Source: Nymphaea colorata (Eukaryota; Streptophyta; Magnoliopsida; Nymphaeales; Nymphaeaceae). From it: a stretch of DNA of 64,000 nt. Where the stretch lies: the NCBI RefSeq assembly GCF_008831285.2, contig NC_045139.1, positions 64,501 through 128,500 on the forward strand, given 5' to 3'. A program made the position numbers and the translations under genes. Shown piece after piece: positions 46,011 to 58,340 of the stretch; the first letter of the stretch is position 1, and each line of letters starts with the position of its first letter. Under the pieces are notes generated by a model. It did not search any database, was not told where the DNA came from, and saw only the letters and a list, made by a program, of their open reading frames with translations.

Positions 46011-49000
46011 GATGTAGCTGCTTGAGTATCGTTGGTGAACAATCCTTACTTTTGCCTTGTTTGCTACTTCCAAAAATTGGAGATTGTTTACTTCTGAACA
46101 TTTCAGGTTTAGGTCATGGAATACATGTTGGTTCTGCATCATTTGATCTCTTCCCCATTCACAGTGAATAGGATCGGATATAGGTGTATAGCTGGTAGAA
46201 CTGTTTTGGTCATTTTGGGCATATGTCTGGCTCTATAATTTTGGAGGTATTTTATGCATATTGGCCATTTAAGGTTCTGTTTTGTACCATAATTAGACAG
46301 ACAACTAATAAAATATGTTCCCATAGGTTTCTCTAATTTATAATTGCTCTCCTTGTATGTGTGTTTATCTGCTGAGCTTATTAGTTTGTTTTTTCCACCA
46401 ACTCATGCCCATCCACTCGTATAGATGTATGACAATCTCACAATACAGATCAGTTAGACACATAAAAGTCTCTCTCTCTCTCTCCATATGTGTTCATCCA
46501 TTCAAGAAATAAAGAGTGAACGTCACCTGCCTCATCCCTCAAACATCTTTCGCATGAAGGTGTAAGGTGCTTCTTTTGTACGATAGAGTTATTTTGTACA
46601 TCATGTTTTATTTATATATATACATATAGTTCATGACCAAATCGGCAAATTCAGAATCCAAGTAGTTAAGAATATATCCATCATGTACTTGTGTTTGGTT
46701 GAGTACATTTAACTCATTTTATCACTCCTTAGATTATAGCCATCTGATCACATGAAATGAAGCATTTCTTCCCTGCCTACAAGAGCGTTTTTTGTGAAAC
46801 TAATATTTCATTGGAATGTTTTTGTATATGTGCGTGTTAATCGTGTAGGTATGTTTTGTCTTTGTGTCTGAATGTTGAACTTCATATGTATCCACTTTTA
46901 AATATTAGACACTCCATGATCTTTTGTAATTGAAAATAAAAAAAAATCTTAATCTTATTGCATATATTTTAATCCAAAGTTTATCACAGTCACAGCTTGA
47001 ATTTTATTGCATATATCTAAATTTTTTGGTAATTGAAAATAAAAAAGGTGCAGTCCTAGAGCTTTTTGAGAAGAGTGATAAGAGCAGGGTTCACAGGCAT
47101 TCGTTTAAATCCGATTGATTCCGACTGGCTATAAACAAATGACTGGTAATTGAGTATATAATTACGAAAGACTTGTTAAATAAGAGAAAATATGTCAAAT
47201 AGCAAAAAACTGAATGAAACGATGACAGCTAAATCTAAACTACGTCGTATATATTTTTCAGTCCATTGAATTTGAATGCGCTGGTGGTTCAGGCTGATTC
47301 GAATCGAATTTAACAACGTGGACAATAACACTTTACAGTTGTTGATTCATCAAGGGTGATATGTACATACAAGGGAATATTGAAAACCTGATCTTGAGTG
47401 GACGGTGACAGTGAAATGAATTACTTGCCTGTGATCCCCAGGCTTAATCATGCGGTTTCTAGTGGTTTTGAGGGTGATCAAACATGGGTTCGGGATTAGC
47501 AATTTTTAAACAATTAGTCAAACCAATGGTGAAGTGGTTCACCGCAAGATCTCTATTCCTATGAAGAAACCCATCGATACAGATTTAGGACGGTGGGAGT
47601 GATCACCTATACATCAGTAGGTGGCCACCGGTATAGATCAATACCCGAGATTGCTTGCAGTATGCTAGAGTACCGGCGAGTACAATCACCGGTATAGGTA
47701 TATTGGCTATAAGGTCGAACGATCAATTCCGATGACGAATGTCAGTTAGATTTACAACGACGAGAATATTGCAAATCTAAAGTGAATATGCTTTAGATTT
47801 ACTTTACGAAACTTAAGTGGTATTCTTAATTAGAACCAATTCCATTGAGACAACCAACAAACTGAGAAGAAACCTAGAGGACATAATTAGCAGTTTCTAC
47901 CGACCACATTTATCTCACTAGCAACCAATTTGACCCTGCAGATGGCAATCTTGAGGCGGTCTGCAGAAACCCCAAGGAAAGAATTTCTTATAAAAGTCTT
48001 GAGTAATGAGTGTGTCTCCTGTTTTGTTATATAGATATAGACTTGTAAATATGTGTGGTGGTGTTCCTGTACCCAAGTATGCACCATACCCGGCACCTAT
48101 ACCAAAACCCATACCAACACCTGCACCTTACTTATGTGACATGGTTGTGTATGTGTTTTCGGGCTAAGGCGCACTAATACTCGCATCCAAATTTTTAAGG
48201 GTCAAATATGAACAAGGACCAACTTAATAGTGTCGCTTGAATGTTTTGTTAAAAGTAACCGCAGCCGGGTTTTGTGAGAATAACAAATTTGGTCCATATG
48301 CCTTGGCTATGCGAATGAGGAATCTGTCTTCACTCGATAAAAGAAATTTGACAGTCTGACATTTGTAGGTGTGTTGGCTAAAATTTGCAAAATATAACCG
48401 TAATTTATGTCAACCTTGAATTACATGGTGGATCGAGGCTACAGCCACCAATTATTTTCTGACAAAGTATTGGCAAAGAAAAACCCCACGATTATTGAGA
48501 AGTGAAGCTTTCTACCTTGGCTCCGCCCCTGCACTCCCTCCAACCCATCAAATTATTATTATTCTTGAGTGCTCGTACAACATAAATTTTGAAGTTTGGC
48601 AGTGTGAAAGCTGTGGCCAGTTCTATCGGGAGGTGAGAACTTTTCTGTTGGTTTCATCTTGTAAATTTGCTATTCATTTTATGCTTAATTATGTCATGTA
48701 GGTGATTAAGTTGCGGTGGTTTCTTTGTTTGTTGGGCATAAGCATAATCTGAAAGGTTAATTTGTTAACTTTTCTGTATTCTTGTGATATCACACCTGAA
48801 TCCACATAGTTTGATCCTCACACCTGACCTCTCTGTCTCTGTCTCGCTCGCTTTCTCTCTGCAGTTACATGTGTGAATCTGGTGAGTGAAATCTTGCTTA
48901 CTTGAGTTGTTTCTATCGAAAATATCAGTGTTTAGGAGCACATGTGATGCAGCAGAAGTCTTTTCTCCTTTTCTCGCTTGCTCTTCTTAGATGTTTGACA

Positions 49001-49977
49001 AGTGTCATAAATTTTACAAATTTTGTACATTTTATATGGTTTCTCAAACACAAGTAAACATTTTCAGAAAACTCTTTGCACACAATTAAAACATTTTAGC
49101 AGCTTTATTGATGCTTCCTAGTTCATACACTTTTATAGACATTTTTAAAAGTTGACTTTTAACATTTATTAAAAAAGTTGAAACAAATTTTAGTAATATA
49201 CATCTTGGCAAACTCTTGTGTAAACCTTCCTCACACAAAGAGTTTCTTTTTTTTTTTTTTCTTTTTTTTAAGCGGGCAATATTATGAAAAAAATACTTCG
49301 CCGTTTAAAATGCAAAATAATATTTGTGACTATAGTATATACGTTTAGTGGACATAGGAGTCACTTGCGAGTTGTTCTAGGCTCACTTGTCCATCTTTTC
49401 TTGCATTAGCAATGGTGGGAAAGTAAGTAGCAATGTTTCCAATTTCTTTCTCTCTCTCCTCCGGCCATTCAATCTACTAAAATAAAACAACATACATATA
49501 TCATTTTTAACAAAGGAGAGTTTATTCTTTTCCTTCACATTTTCCCATTTTTTTCACAACTATCGGATCGTCGGAACGTTGGCAATGGATTGACTTACAA
49601 ACAAACGTTAACAACAAACATGTTTACAAGATTTTTACCAAAATAATACAATCGAAATGCATGTAAAAAGTAATAAGCGGAAATTTTCCTACACAGAAAA
49701 TACGATATGACTAGAAAGAAAAAAAAAAGTGGTCAAAATACCGAAATTTTTTATGTATATCGTCTTTGGAAAGGTATATACGGAGAAAAACGTTACTTTT
49801 AAAATGTCGGAAAGAATGGCGGGACGCGAACAGAAATTGGCAACGTTCCGCTTCTCCTGTATGAGACTGAAACCCTTGCTCCTCCTGCCGCTCAGCAGAA
49901 ACCGGAGGAAGGGAAGAAGGAGGGCACAGAGGCAGCCTCCAACGCCGGCGTCTCACCTAGTCTTCCTCCCCTCACAG
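46011..49977. other. Intergenic, nothing firm
   Basis: AT-rich DNA. A CT tract lies at about 46470-46483. A right-end-like motif CTTATGTGACATGG at about 48131-48144 resembles hAT MITE termini, but no matching left end or duplication was found. No coding block was recognised. Confidence 0.5.
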
Positions 49978-50300
49978 ATCGACTTCTCCAGGGTCGACCT
50001 CGACTCCATCCAGCTTTCTCCTGGCGAGAATTTGGGCATCTTGAGGTAAAATTTTCCACTCCTGATTCCTCTGAAACCACGTGTCTTGGTCGATTCCGGT
50101 TTTGAGAACGTCATCGTGGTCGACAACCTCCCCGTCTTCGGGCCCGACAAGTTTGAGAAGCTGGAGGGCGTCGTTAGAAAGATATTTGGGCAGATCGGCG
50201 TGATTAAGGAGAAGGGCCTACAAAATGGATGCCTTCGAATCCCGTGACTCAGAAGTTGCAAGGTTATTGCTTCATCGAGTTCAATACCCCACCGGCGATG
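49978..50300 (+). pseudogene. EIF3B: Fragment of eIF3 subunit B (N-terminal region and start of RRM), disrupted
   Basis: Two blocks match the N-terminus of plant eIF3b, a scaffold of the eIF3 translation initiation complex. The first is IDFSRVDLDSIQLSPGENLGI (49978 onward), ending in a TAA at about 50046. The second is GFENVIVVDNLPVFGPDKF and EKLEGVVRKIFGQIGVIKEK (about 50097-50217), then a stop at about 50245. A third piece, QGYCFIEFNTP (about 50261-50292), follows in another frame. The order is as in the real protein, but the spacers are altered and frames change, and nothing downstream is found. This is a decayed partial copy. The functional gene must be elsewhere. Confidence 0.85.
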
Positions 50301-51473
50301 GCTGCAAGCAGCAAAAAATGAAAAGCCCTAACTGGCAATTTTAATTTCCTTGGGTTTCGATCGCACCCTGCACCCCTCTCCAGGAGTGCGATCGAAATCC
50401 ACGGATCATAATCCCCGATTTCCCCGATGGAAATCCGGGATTGCGATCCCGTGTTTGCCTGGAAAGGCTGAAAATTTGAAAATCGGGATGAGGAACCCAC
50501 TTCAACAGTGGTGTCTGTCTCGGTAAATACTCTGGTGCTTTTGTAAAGCTTCTTCAAAATCCTTTCACCTACTTGAAGTCTGCTTTCCATCCACGAATTT
50601 TGAGCCTTGGGTTGCCTGGTCCAGCAGCCGTTTGACTTCCTTTAATTTTACAACTTGCCTGGATCCATTATTGACCACGTACTAAGAGAGAATCTCCCTC
50701 TATAAATTTAAGTTACTCCCAAACTTATGGATCAAGTTTCCCTGTATCTTTGTGACACATATTCAAGGGTAAAATATCCTAACCAAGTTTGACGGTTTCC
50801 TTTAGGCATGCTGATTTTTTGAGTTAATGTTTAAATATGTACCACCTTGTTTCAGTAAATCCTGCAGCAGACAAGGCTTCATCGGCTCCACTTTCACATT
50901 GCTGTGTTTGTTTCACTTTCTCTTTTCAGTAAATTTATGTCGACTATTCTTAGACATTGCAAAATCACAAATTCATATTGCAACCCCAATAAAGATTCCT
51001 AAACTGTTCAATGATATGTTGTTTGTAAAATTTTGACAACTTAGCCTTGACCTTTCATGGAATATCCCACTTCTCTTGCCAGAAAAAGTAGCATGATGCA
51101 AGCTGGGACTGAAAGCACAGGCCAAGGGCTAGAATCCTTAAGGCATTAAGGGTGAGAAATTGCAGCACTCAAATCACCCTTAAATATGTTAGACGAATGA
51201 TTGTGATGAGGATTCAGAGATAAACATGCTAGAAGCTTATTTATGATTTTGGAATTTTGACTCGAGAATTAAAATTCTTAGACCATCAAGTGATCAAACA
51301 CCCCTTAATTTACTTTCATTTCTTCAAAATTTTGTCGACTATTTCATACATCCCATGTAGTTGTTCTTTTAAAGTTTTTTCCGCAATTGTCGCTTGGAAG
51401 CTTCTTTTGACATTTTGGGTATGTGAGGGGCTTTTAAAAAGGAAAGGGGAGAGAAATCTGTTTCCTTTTGCTC
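50301..51473. other. Intergenic between the eIF3b fragment and the MITE
   Basis: No coding block or element end was recognised. Confidence 0.5.
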
Positions 51474-51763
51474 TTTAAGTCACATGGGTGCGGGTGCGCC
51501 AAACATGGTGGTGCACCTACGTCGACTTTGGTGCGGGTGCGGCCCGACACAACACCTGCTCGGTCAAACTGAATCGGGTGCTGCTGACCCACACCCGTTC
51601 TTCTTTTCTCTTGTTTTTTTCATTTTTTTTCCTTCCCCTATCTTTCCCTCTTCTCTTTCTCCTCTCCTATTTTATTTAATAAAACATTGAATTTTATATG
51701 AGATTAAGGTAACTTTGATAAAAAGGTTTTAAAAAATTGACAAAAATACTTGTATAATAGATA

Positions 51764-51839
<76 letters not shown>

Positions 51840-51909
51840 AGTTTGTTTTTGGAATGTGCTGCATCCGGCGCCGGCACTGGTACCCACACCCCGCACCCAT
51901 GTGACATAG
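51474..51909. mobile_element. hAT-type MITE just upstream of APC10
   Basis: A perfect 8-bp duplication TTTTGCTC flanks the segment (51466-51473 and 51910-51917). Inverted ends share GTCACATGGGTGCGGG (16 bp), and the outermost bases of the right end read CTATG as in the hAT element at 4646. The 436-bp interior has no coding capacity and includes a (TA)n(CA)n microsatellite. It ends only 184 bp before the APC10 start codon, so it is likely part of the promoter or 5' UTR region. Confidence 0.85.
51766..51838. repeat. Compound microsatellite (TA)n(CA)n inside the MITE
   Basis: About twelve TA units followed by about twenty-four CA units. Confidence 0.95.
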
Positions 51910-52093
51910 TTTTGCTCCCTCTCTTTCACCTCTTTCTCCCTCTTGGTGAGTTTCATCTCCTTTTCCACTCTTCCTATTTATTTCTCTCTTCCTCACTCTT
52001 GGTATCTAGACTCAGCTTCTCTCTCCTTTTTTGCCCAATCAGTGAAAGCTGCAAAGCATTTCAAGACTCATTTCAGAACTACACTAGAGGAGA

Positions 52094-55000
52094 ATGGCGA
52101 CAGAATCAGAGGGGGAGGAGGAGGTAAAGCAAGCAGGAAGTCCAGAGCTTATTGTTGATGACAATCTGTGGGAAATGGCTAAAAAGGCTGCTTGGAGTGT
52201 CAGTTCATTCAAACAAGGCAATGGAGTCCTCTCTCTAACTGATGGCAACCTAGACACTTACTGGCAGTAAGCTCTCTCTCTTTCTCATTTTTAGAACATA
52301 AGTAGCATCAAATACTAACACTATGTGTGCTAGTATCATTTGTCATTAGTTTTCAAGAAGTCAATAATCACTTAAATTTCATTCTTAACACAATCAAACA
52401 ATTGAAATTGAGAATATATATGTGTGTGTGTGTGAAAACGGTCAAGGATTCATTAATTATGGACTGTCCGATCAAGTCAACTGATGGTTTATATAGTGGT
52501 ATATTTTAATTTTAAAAAAGTAACTTTATGAAACACAATTACTCATAGAGGAGTTCACATAGCCTTCATATTTACAATTTTTTCGCACGTATGTGGCATG
52601 TATATATGTATGTATGCCTTGAGAGCTTTTACCAATTGACTCTTAATTCTTTAAAACAAATTATGTTTAAGTTTGTGGCATTTATGTTGATGCGGAGGCT
52701 GTCAATTTCCTTTTTTGGATTTCCTATTGATGCTGACTGAGTAAACTTTTTGTGAAGCTATGATCTTCATTTATCTTGGCCTCAAGTGTCAAATTTGAGG
52801 TACATATTTTGTGAACTTTTCTCTGAAGTTAATGCCTGCATAAGAGAGATATGCAGACATTGAAAGATACATGTAAGACTGTTGAAGAGAGTGTCTCAGC
52901 AGCTTTAGACCAGAATCCCTTCTTCCACAGTGTGCCTGTTAGGTACTTTATAACCCATAAATCAATAACCAGAAAAACTCTTGCATCTATGCTGGATAGA
53001 AAATAACTGAAAGCAGTTAGATGCATATGAACTTTTAGTTTGTAGTTCCAGATGGTTGTGAAGATGTGACAGATTTTGCCAATTCTATATGTCTTAATAT
53101 ATGCAATTCTAACTGCAATTTTTATTCTTTTGTTCTTCATGAGCTGTTTTGCGACCCTGCTTTAGATTTTTTTAGCAGTTTTTTGAGACAACTTTCATTT
53201 GCAGATCAGATGGTGCACAACCTCATCTAGTAAATATCCAATTTCAGAAGAAAGTCAAGCTTCAGGTTTGACCCTCCATTTATGATCTCAACGGTGCCTC
53301 AAGGATTTGATGTCCATAGACTTATTGTGCAGTTATTGGTACTCTACGTTGACTTCAAGCTTGACGAGAGCTACACACCTAGCAAAATATCAATACGTGC
53401 TGGTGATGGTTTCCATAATTTGAAGGTAATTTTTTTGTGGGGCCTATGTTAGTGTCACTAATTTTATCTTGTGAGAATTATTGCAGGCCTTTTAGTATTA
53501 GAGGTTACTTTTTCATGTCTCCTCTGACTTGATCACTTGCTTCTTCTAAGGCTCATAAATGCAATATTTGGAATTTCATTGCATTTTTCATCTGGGTATT
53601 TTTCCAAATTTCTGCTGTTCTAAGATCTAGTTGTGTTCATCTGAGATCATTTACGTAAAAGGTTATGTTATAGAATTGTCACATAGGATCCACTTATCAT
53701 ATGTTTAAGGAGTACTTTTATGTTATGTTCCATGGTATACAACAGAGTGCCTTTCTATCTCTTTTTGCTTGCTTGCTTGCACAGGTGTGCTTGTGTGCAT
53801 GAACATGCATGGGCATTGATGTTAGGAAAAGGTGCTGAATTCACATACATATACACACCTATGGGGTGTATGTAGTTATTTGAAAATTATACTTGTCGAT
53901 ATTTTTCCGCATGCACAGACCCTCAAAATTCAAATGCACAAAGACATTGTAGTTCTTCCGTCAAGATGTATGGATATAACTGTAAGACATGATTCGTTGC
54001 CAATACTTTACTTGCCATGTGAAGTTGGAGAATTGGACTACCTACTTCCTTATGCACATCCCTGAACCTCCTATGTGCCATTCCTAATCCCCATTTTCTG
54101 CCACAGGATAGATTCATTGGTTTACGTTTAAAGAGACAGGTTGGCGTGAACTAGCAGTAACTATGTTTAGAAGGAGTATACACAAATTGCCAAGGCAATG
54201 AACAGTTGTATTGTGACTTTTGATAGTAATTACCTGTGAAGGGCTTCAATATTCATGTATATGCATATGCCTCTACTTTGCACATGAACATTATATTTTG
54301 AACGTTTGGTTGGTTGGGTAATCTACTGCACATAACATATCCTTATGCAAATATGTGTCACTATTAGTTCTTTTTTCTTATGTGCTTATATATTGCAGAT
54401 ATAGTTGTTAAACAGGTGCTTATATATTATCAGGTCCTTCTTTGTATTCTTTACATATTTAAGGTACTCTGGTTATGAAGTTTGTTCTTCTTTTCAACAT
54501 AGCTTTAGGTGCATATTGTGTTTCACTGAGCATTGAACAAGAACATATAGACAGCCTTAGTTCCTCTTCTTCTTCTTCAGCACTTGGTATGCTTGTCATA
54601 AGTATAGATGATACCTATCTGATACACATTGCGGTTGGTTCAGTTTAACTTCTTCTTTGTAAGCTTTGTGTTACTCAGTAAGATTAGTACAGTTTGACTG
54701 TATTTGAACAAGAGTTGGAAACTCGTTTTTTTGGCTATTGCATGCTTCAGCAATTGCTTGCAAGTCCACCTACTTTCAGGCTGGCCTCAGGAATTCATAT
54801 TCTTATTTCATTTCTGCAGGAAGTTAAAATGATGGAACTTGAGAAGCCGATTGGTTGGATCCACATACCCCTTTCTGGAAGTGACCCTCGGTAACCAACG
54901 TCATTGATTTTTTGCAAATGTTCAAGCCTCTGCATGCTTTGGATATCCCGCTTGTGTATAGTTGATTGGCAGTTATGGAGAAACTGTTTTCCATATTCCT

Positions 55001-56812
55001 ATTTATATGCAAGAATTGTATGGTCCAGTTCAACTTTTTGATACCCCATATAGTATTAGCACATCTCTGTCTGTTTTTGCATCTCCACTTGCTGCATTAA
55101 ACTCCATCTTTGTCAACATTCTTTAAGCCCTCAAGCTGCGAATAAGTCATCCTTCTTTCCAGATTGAAGCACAATTTACTAATGGGTATTGATTATAGTT
55201 TACCATACTTGAGTTATCTGGAGTGAAAACAAAACTGCCCTTCATTACATGAACTGAGATACCGATGTAGAATATAATTGACTGATAACCCAGTCAGACT
55301 ATTAAGTTATACCCTGATGGGGCATTGATGGACGACGCTAGAAATGTAGAACCATGCCAGTAACCTTGTTTAAGTGTCAAAAGTAATTTGAAATAACTTG
55401 TTCTCATGCTAAAACTAGGTTTTTAAATTCCAACAAGGTCTTAGACTGTTAAGATAATCTAAAAAGGCTGTACATCACTATAGCTTTTGTCCAAGTAGAT
55501 CAAGTTTACAATGTTATGTTTGTTTGGTGCTTTTTTGCTAATGCTTTCAAGTTTTTGTGTTTAATCATGCTTCCAATAAAGCATGAGGATAAAATGAACA
55601 AGAAAAGGTCGAAGTAAAAAAAAGTCCTAATCATCTAATTGCCTAAATCAAGTAACCAAAGAACTTTGCTTTGTGTTTCAACTGGTCCCATGCTAATGAA
55701 AGTTGCTGTGGCATTTTATTCTTGGTGTGTGGTCTAGTTTATAACTTTATGACTTGTCTAATAGGCTTCTGGTGGTCTCAAGACGGTTTTCTATTATATG
55801 AGTATGGTGTGAGAATCTAGTATTCATTTCTCGGTCATCCTTGCTGAAACAAATGGCTTGCTGTATAGGCAGGTTACGGTGTTATTCTTGAGGCATGAAG
55901 TTGGAACACCAAAAAAAATTGTTTAATAGGTTAACTGCTTGCATGTTTTAGGTAATGAACTTCAAGTTTTTTCTTCTTTTTTTTTTCCCCTTTGCTTTTC
56001 AGCAGGATGAATTGTCGATATCTCAAAGTTTTCCATATGGTCTGAATATATGCTTTACTGGAAGTTTGACTTTGTAGGGCATTGTTATGTCATCAAATAT
56101 TGTAGCTAGTAAGAGTTCCCCAATACATGCTTTTTACTAGTAGTTCAGGACATGCAGATTAGTTGTTTCTCCCTGGCTGAATTTTCTTGGGTTCCAATTG
56201 TGCTGGTCTGCACTGGATCTGGATGTGGCGTTTTCTAGTCATTTTAGTTAGATAGACTTCAGGTTCTTTGTCCTATGAACTGCACTGCATGGAGTTCACT
56301 CGTTTGTGTTTTTCAATCAAATGAGAACATGCAGTATTAATTTAATTCACAGTTGTCTCATTTTTCATAAACAAACATGGCAGGACAGTGTGATGCATAT
56401 AGATATCTTGGAGTTTTGTTATCTGAATGTGAATATGTGACTATATAGTTCAAGTATTTTTGCCTGTTGAAGTCCATTAAGTATTTTTCTGATTATCTGG
56501 GCATGATATTTAGTTTACTAGTCTGTGTAATCTCCAAGCTTTTTGATGCTGCAGAGAAACATTTATCCACACTTTCATGCTTCAGATAGCTGTGTTGTCT
56601 AATCACCTGAATGGAAGGGATACACATATTCGTCAAATACGAGTTTATGGTCCTCGACCGTATGTCAGAATTCCTAGCTTCTTTCTGTTCTAGCTTTTTC
56701 AATTACCGAAGGATTCTCTTCTAACATGTTTATGTCACATAGGAATCCTGTTCCTCATCAGCCTTTTCACTTCACATCAAGGGAGTTCACCATGTATTCA
56801 TCTGTGAGATGA
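52094..56812 (+). CDS. APC10: Anaphase-promoting complex subunit 10 (DOC domain)
   Basis: Six exons give 190 residues, close to the roughly 190 residues of plant APC10: 52094-52266, 53205-53265, 53333-53425, 54820-54890, 56555-56659 and 56743-56812. All borders are GT/AG and phases agree. The protein is a single DOC domain after a short acidic N-terminus: [69 protein letters not shown] and [23 protein letters not shown]10 is the APC/C subunit that, with the co-activator, binds destruction-box substrates during mitosis (established for the family). The C-terminus is SSVR, a Val-Arg where many homologues have the Ile-Arg tail that docks on the TPR subunits. Intron 2 is only 67 bp. A hAT MITE lies directly upstream. 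The gene is convergent with the CBSX3-like gene, with 458 bp between stop codons. Confidence 0.96.
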
Positions 56813-57270
56813 AGTGAACAGACTGACCTGTCCTTTGGTGTTCTGCATCTAACTTCTCTACCGCCTTCTACAGTCAATTTGAGTTAATGAAACTTGATGC
56901 TGAAACAGCTTTGAGCATCGTGCTTTTTAATCCCATCTTTTGTGTGGGTTTCAACAGCAACGGCAAACTTAGCGACTGTTGTAGGCTTTGGAGCATTTTG
57001 CCCAATGTTTCGTGAAAAAGGATTTCTTAACTTGGCAAATAGTTGTCAATTTTGACATGCGAGCGGCCTAGTAAGTGTATGGGGGAGAAATTGTTACTTG
57101 CAGGTTGTAATGTGTATACATTTTCATAAATGTGAATACTCAGGGATCAGTCTCCTGCAGCAGATCTGTGGATGCCCTGTTTGCTCAAGAGATCAAGAGC
57201 ATGATTCGTTTCAGGAACAGTTTTCTCTTAATTCAGGTTCATCTTCTCTTTTTCGAGTTTAAACGTGCTT

Positions 57271-58340
57271 CAAAGAGCTTTAATAGCCTCGTTGGATGAA
57301 CTCATTCAAGCGCTTTAGCTCTTTCTCTTGCTCCTCCACTATTGCTTGAATGACATCTCTTATGGAGATAATCGCCGTCATCTTCTCGTCTATGACAGGC
57401 ACGTGCCTGATTCCGTATTCTGCACCATTTGCATGCAATTGAAAGGATCATTAGGATGTTGCATGGTAAAAGTGGGCAACGAATAACCACATTTTCCACG
57501 AAGCTTACCTGTCATCAGTTGCATTGCTTGAAGAAGGCTGGTGTCAGAAGCCACGGTTATGAGCTTGTTCTGCGTATGGATGTCAGCGGTGGCGTAAGAA
57601 TCTGCATAAAAGATGATACTCCCATCCCAGGTTAAAGAAAGGAACTAATACCTCGCCGGTCATGATATCTCCCACCTTGGTGGCTTTGGGGGACCTTTCC
57701 TGTATAACGACCTTTCTCATATAGTCTGCAACGCCATTCTCTCAACAAACCGTCAGAAAATCTAGAAATTCCATCCTTATTGTTAAGGAACCGAAAGCAC
57801 ATCCAACAGGCACCTCTTTCTGTTATAATTCCTGCAATCAACTTGCGCTCTCCAGGCTTGACGACCACCAAAGCTCCAACGTCATGTTGTGTCATCTGTA
57901 AAATTTGAAGCTCGTGTTAATGTTAACATCGGAGTTTTAATTCGTGTTCTTTTTTTTTTTTTTTTTTCCCGTGGAGGCATCCACGATTTGGGTCATAATA
58001 TGGGTCTTCCTGGGGTCGTCCCTCCGGATATCAAAAGGTTATGAGGACCTGGAAGAGCCATACTAGCCAGGGCTCTGTATTTAGAGAAGAATACCTTCTT
58101 GGCTGCGTCATATGCACTGTCATGAGGATGGCACCAAATCAGCGAGGACTTGTCTTTCTGTTTCAGGAGTTCTTCGACTGTCGTGTTTAACATGCTATTT
58201 TCTCCACGAGCTCCAGAGGCGAAGAATCTAAAATGCGGAAAAGCAATGTTGGGCTTGCTCAAGTTGTTACTTCTCGTAGCGGGATTCCACAAAGCTGGGC
58301 GTCCTTGCAGGAGAAGATTTCTCATGCAGCTTCCTCTCAT
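57271..58340 (-). CDS. CBSX3: CBSX3-like mitochondrial CBS-domain-pair protein (altered C-terminus)
   Basis: Five exons give 203 residues: 58340-58095, 57895-57814, 57725-57652, 57569-57509 and 57419-57271. The N-terminus (MRGSCMRNLLLQGRPALWNP onward) is Arg-rich and lacks acidic residues up to about residue 44, as in mitochondrial presequences. The first CBS domain contains MTQHDVGALVVVKPGERK and AGIITER|DYMRK; the second contains LITVASDTSLLQAMQLMT and YGIRHVPVIDEKMTAIISIR. Plant CBSX3 regulates mitochondrial thioredoxin-o through adenosine-nucleotide sensing (published for Arabidopsis; assumed here). In the last exon, after KELKRLNE, the family ending of the FIQRGY type appears one frame over. 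A missing base at about 57298 instead gives SSNEAIKAL and then TGA at 57271. The shift affects only the tail beyond CBS2, so the gene may still function. Confidence 0.9.

Noticed and set aside
48131-48144. MITE-like right end (CTTATGTGACATGG)
   Set aside because: No matching inverted left end or 8-bp duplication could be found nearby.
51704-51968. Open frames with CVCVCV/IYIYIY runs
   Set aside because: Translation of the (TA)n(CA)n tract inside the MITE.
54694-54894. Separate small gene at APC10 intron 3/exon 4
   Set aside because: The tail of this frame is APC10 exon 4; the rest is intron.
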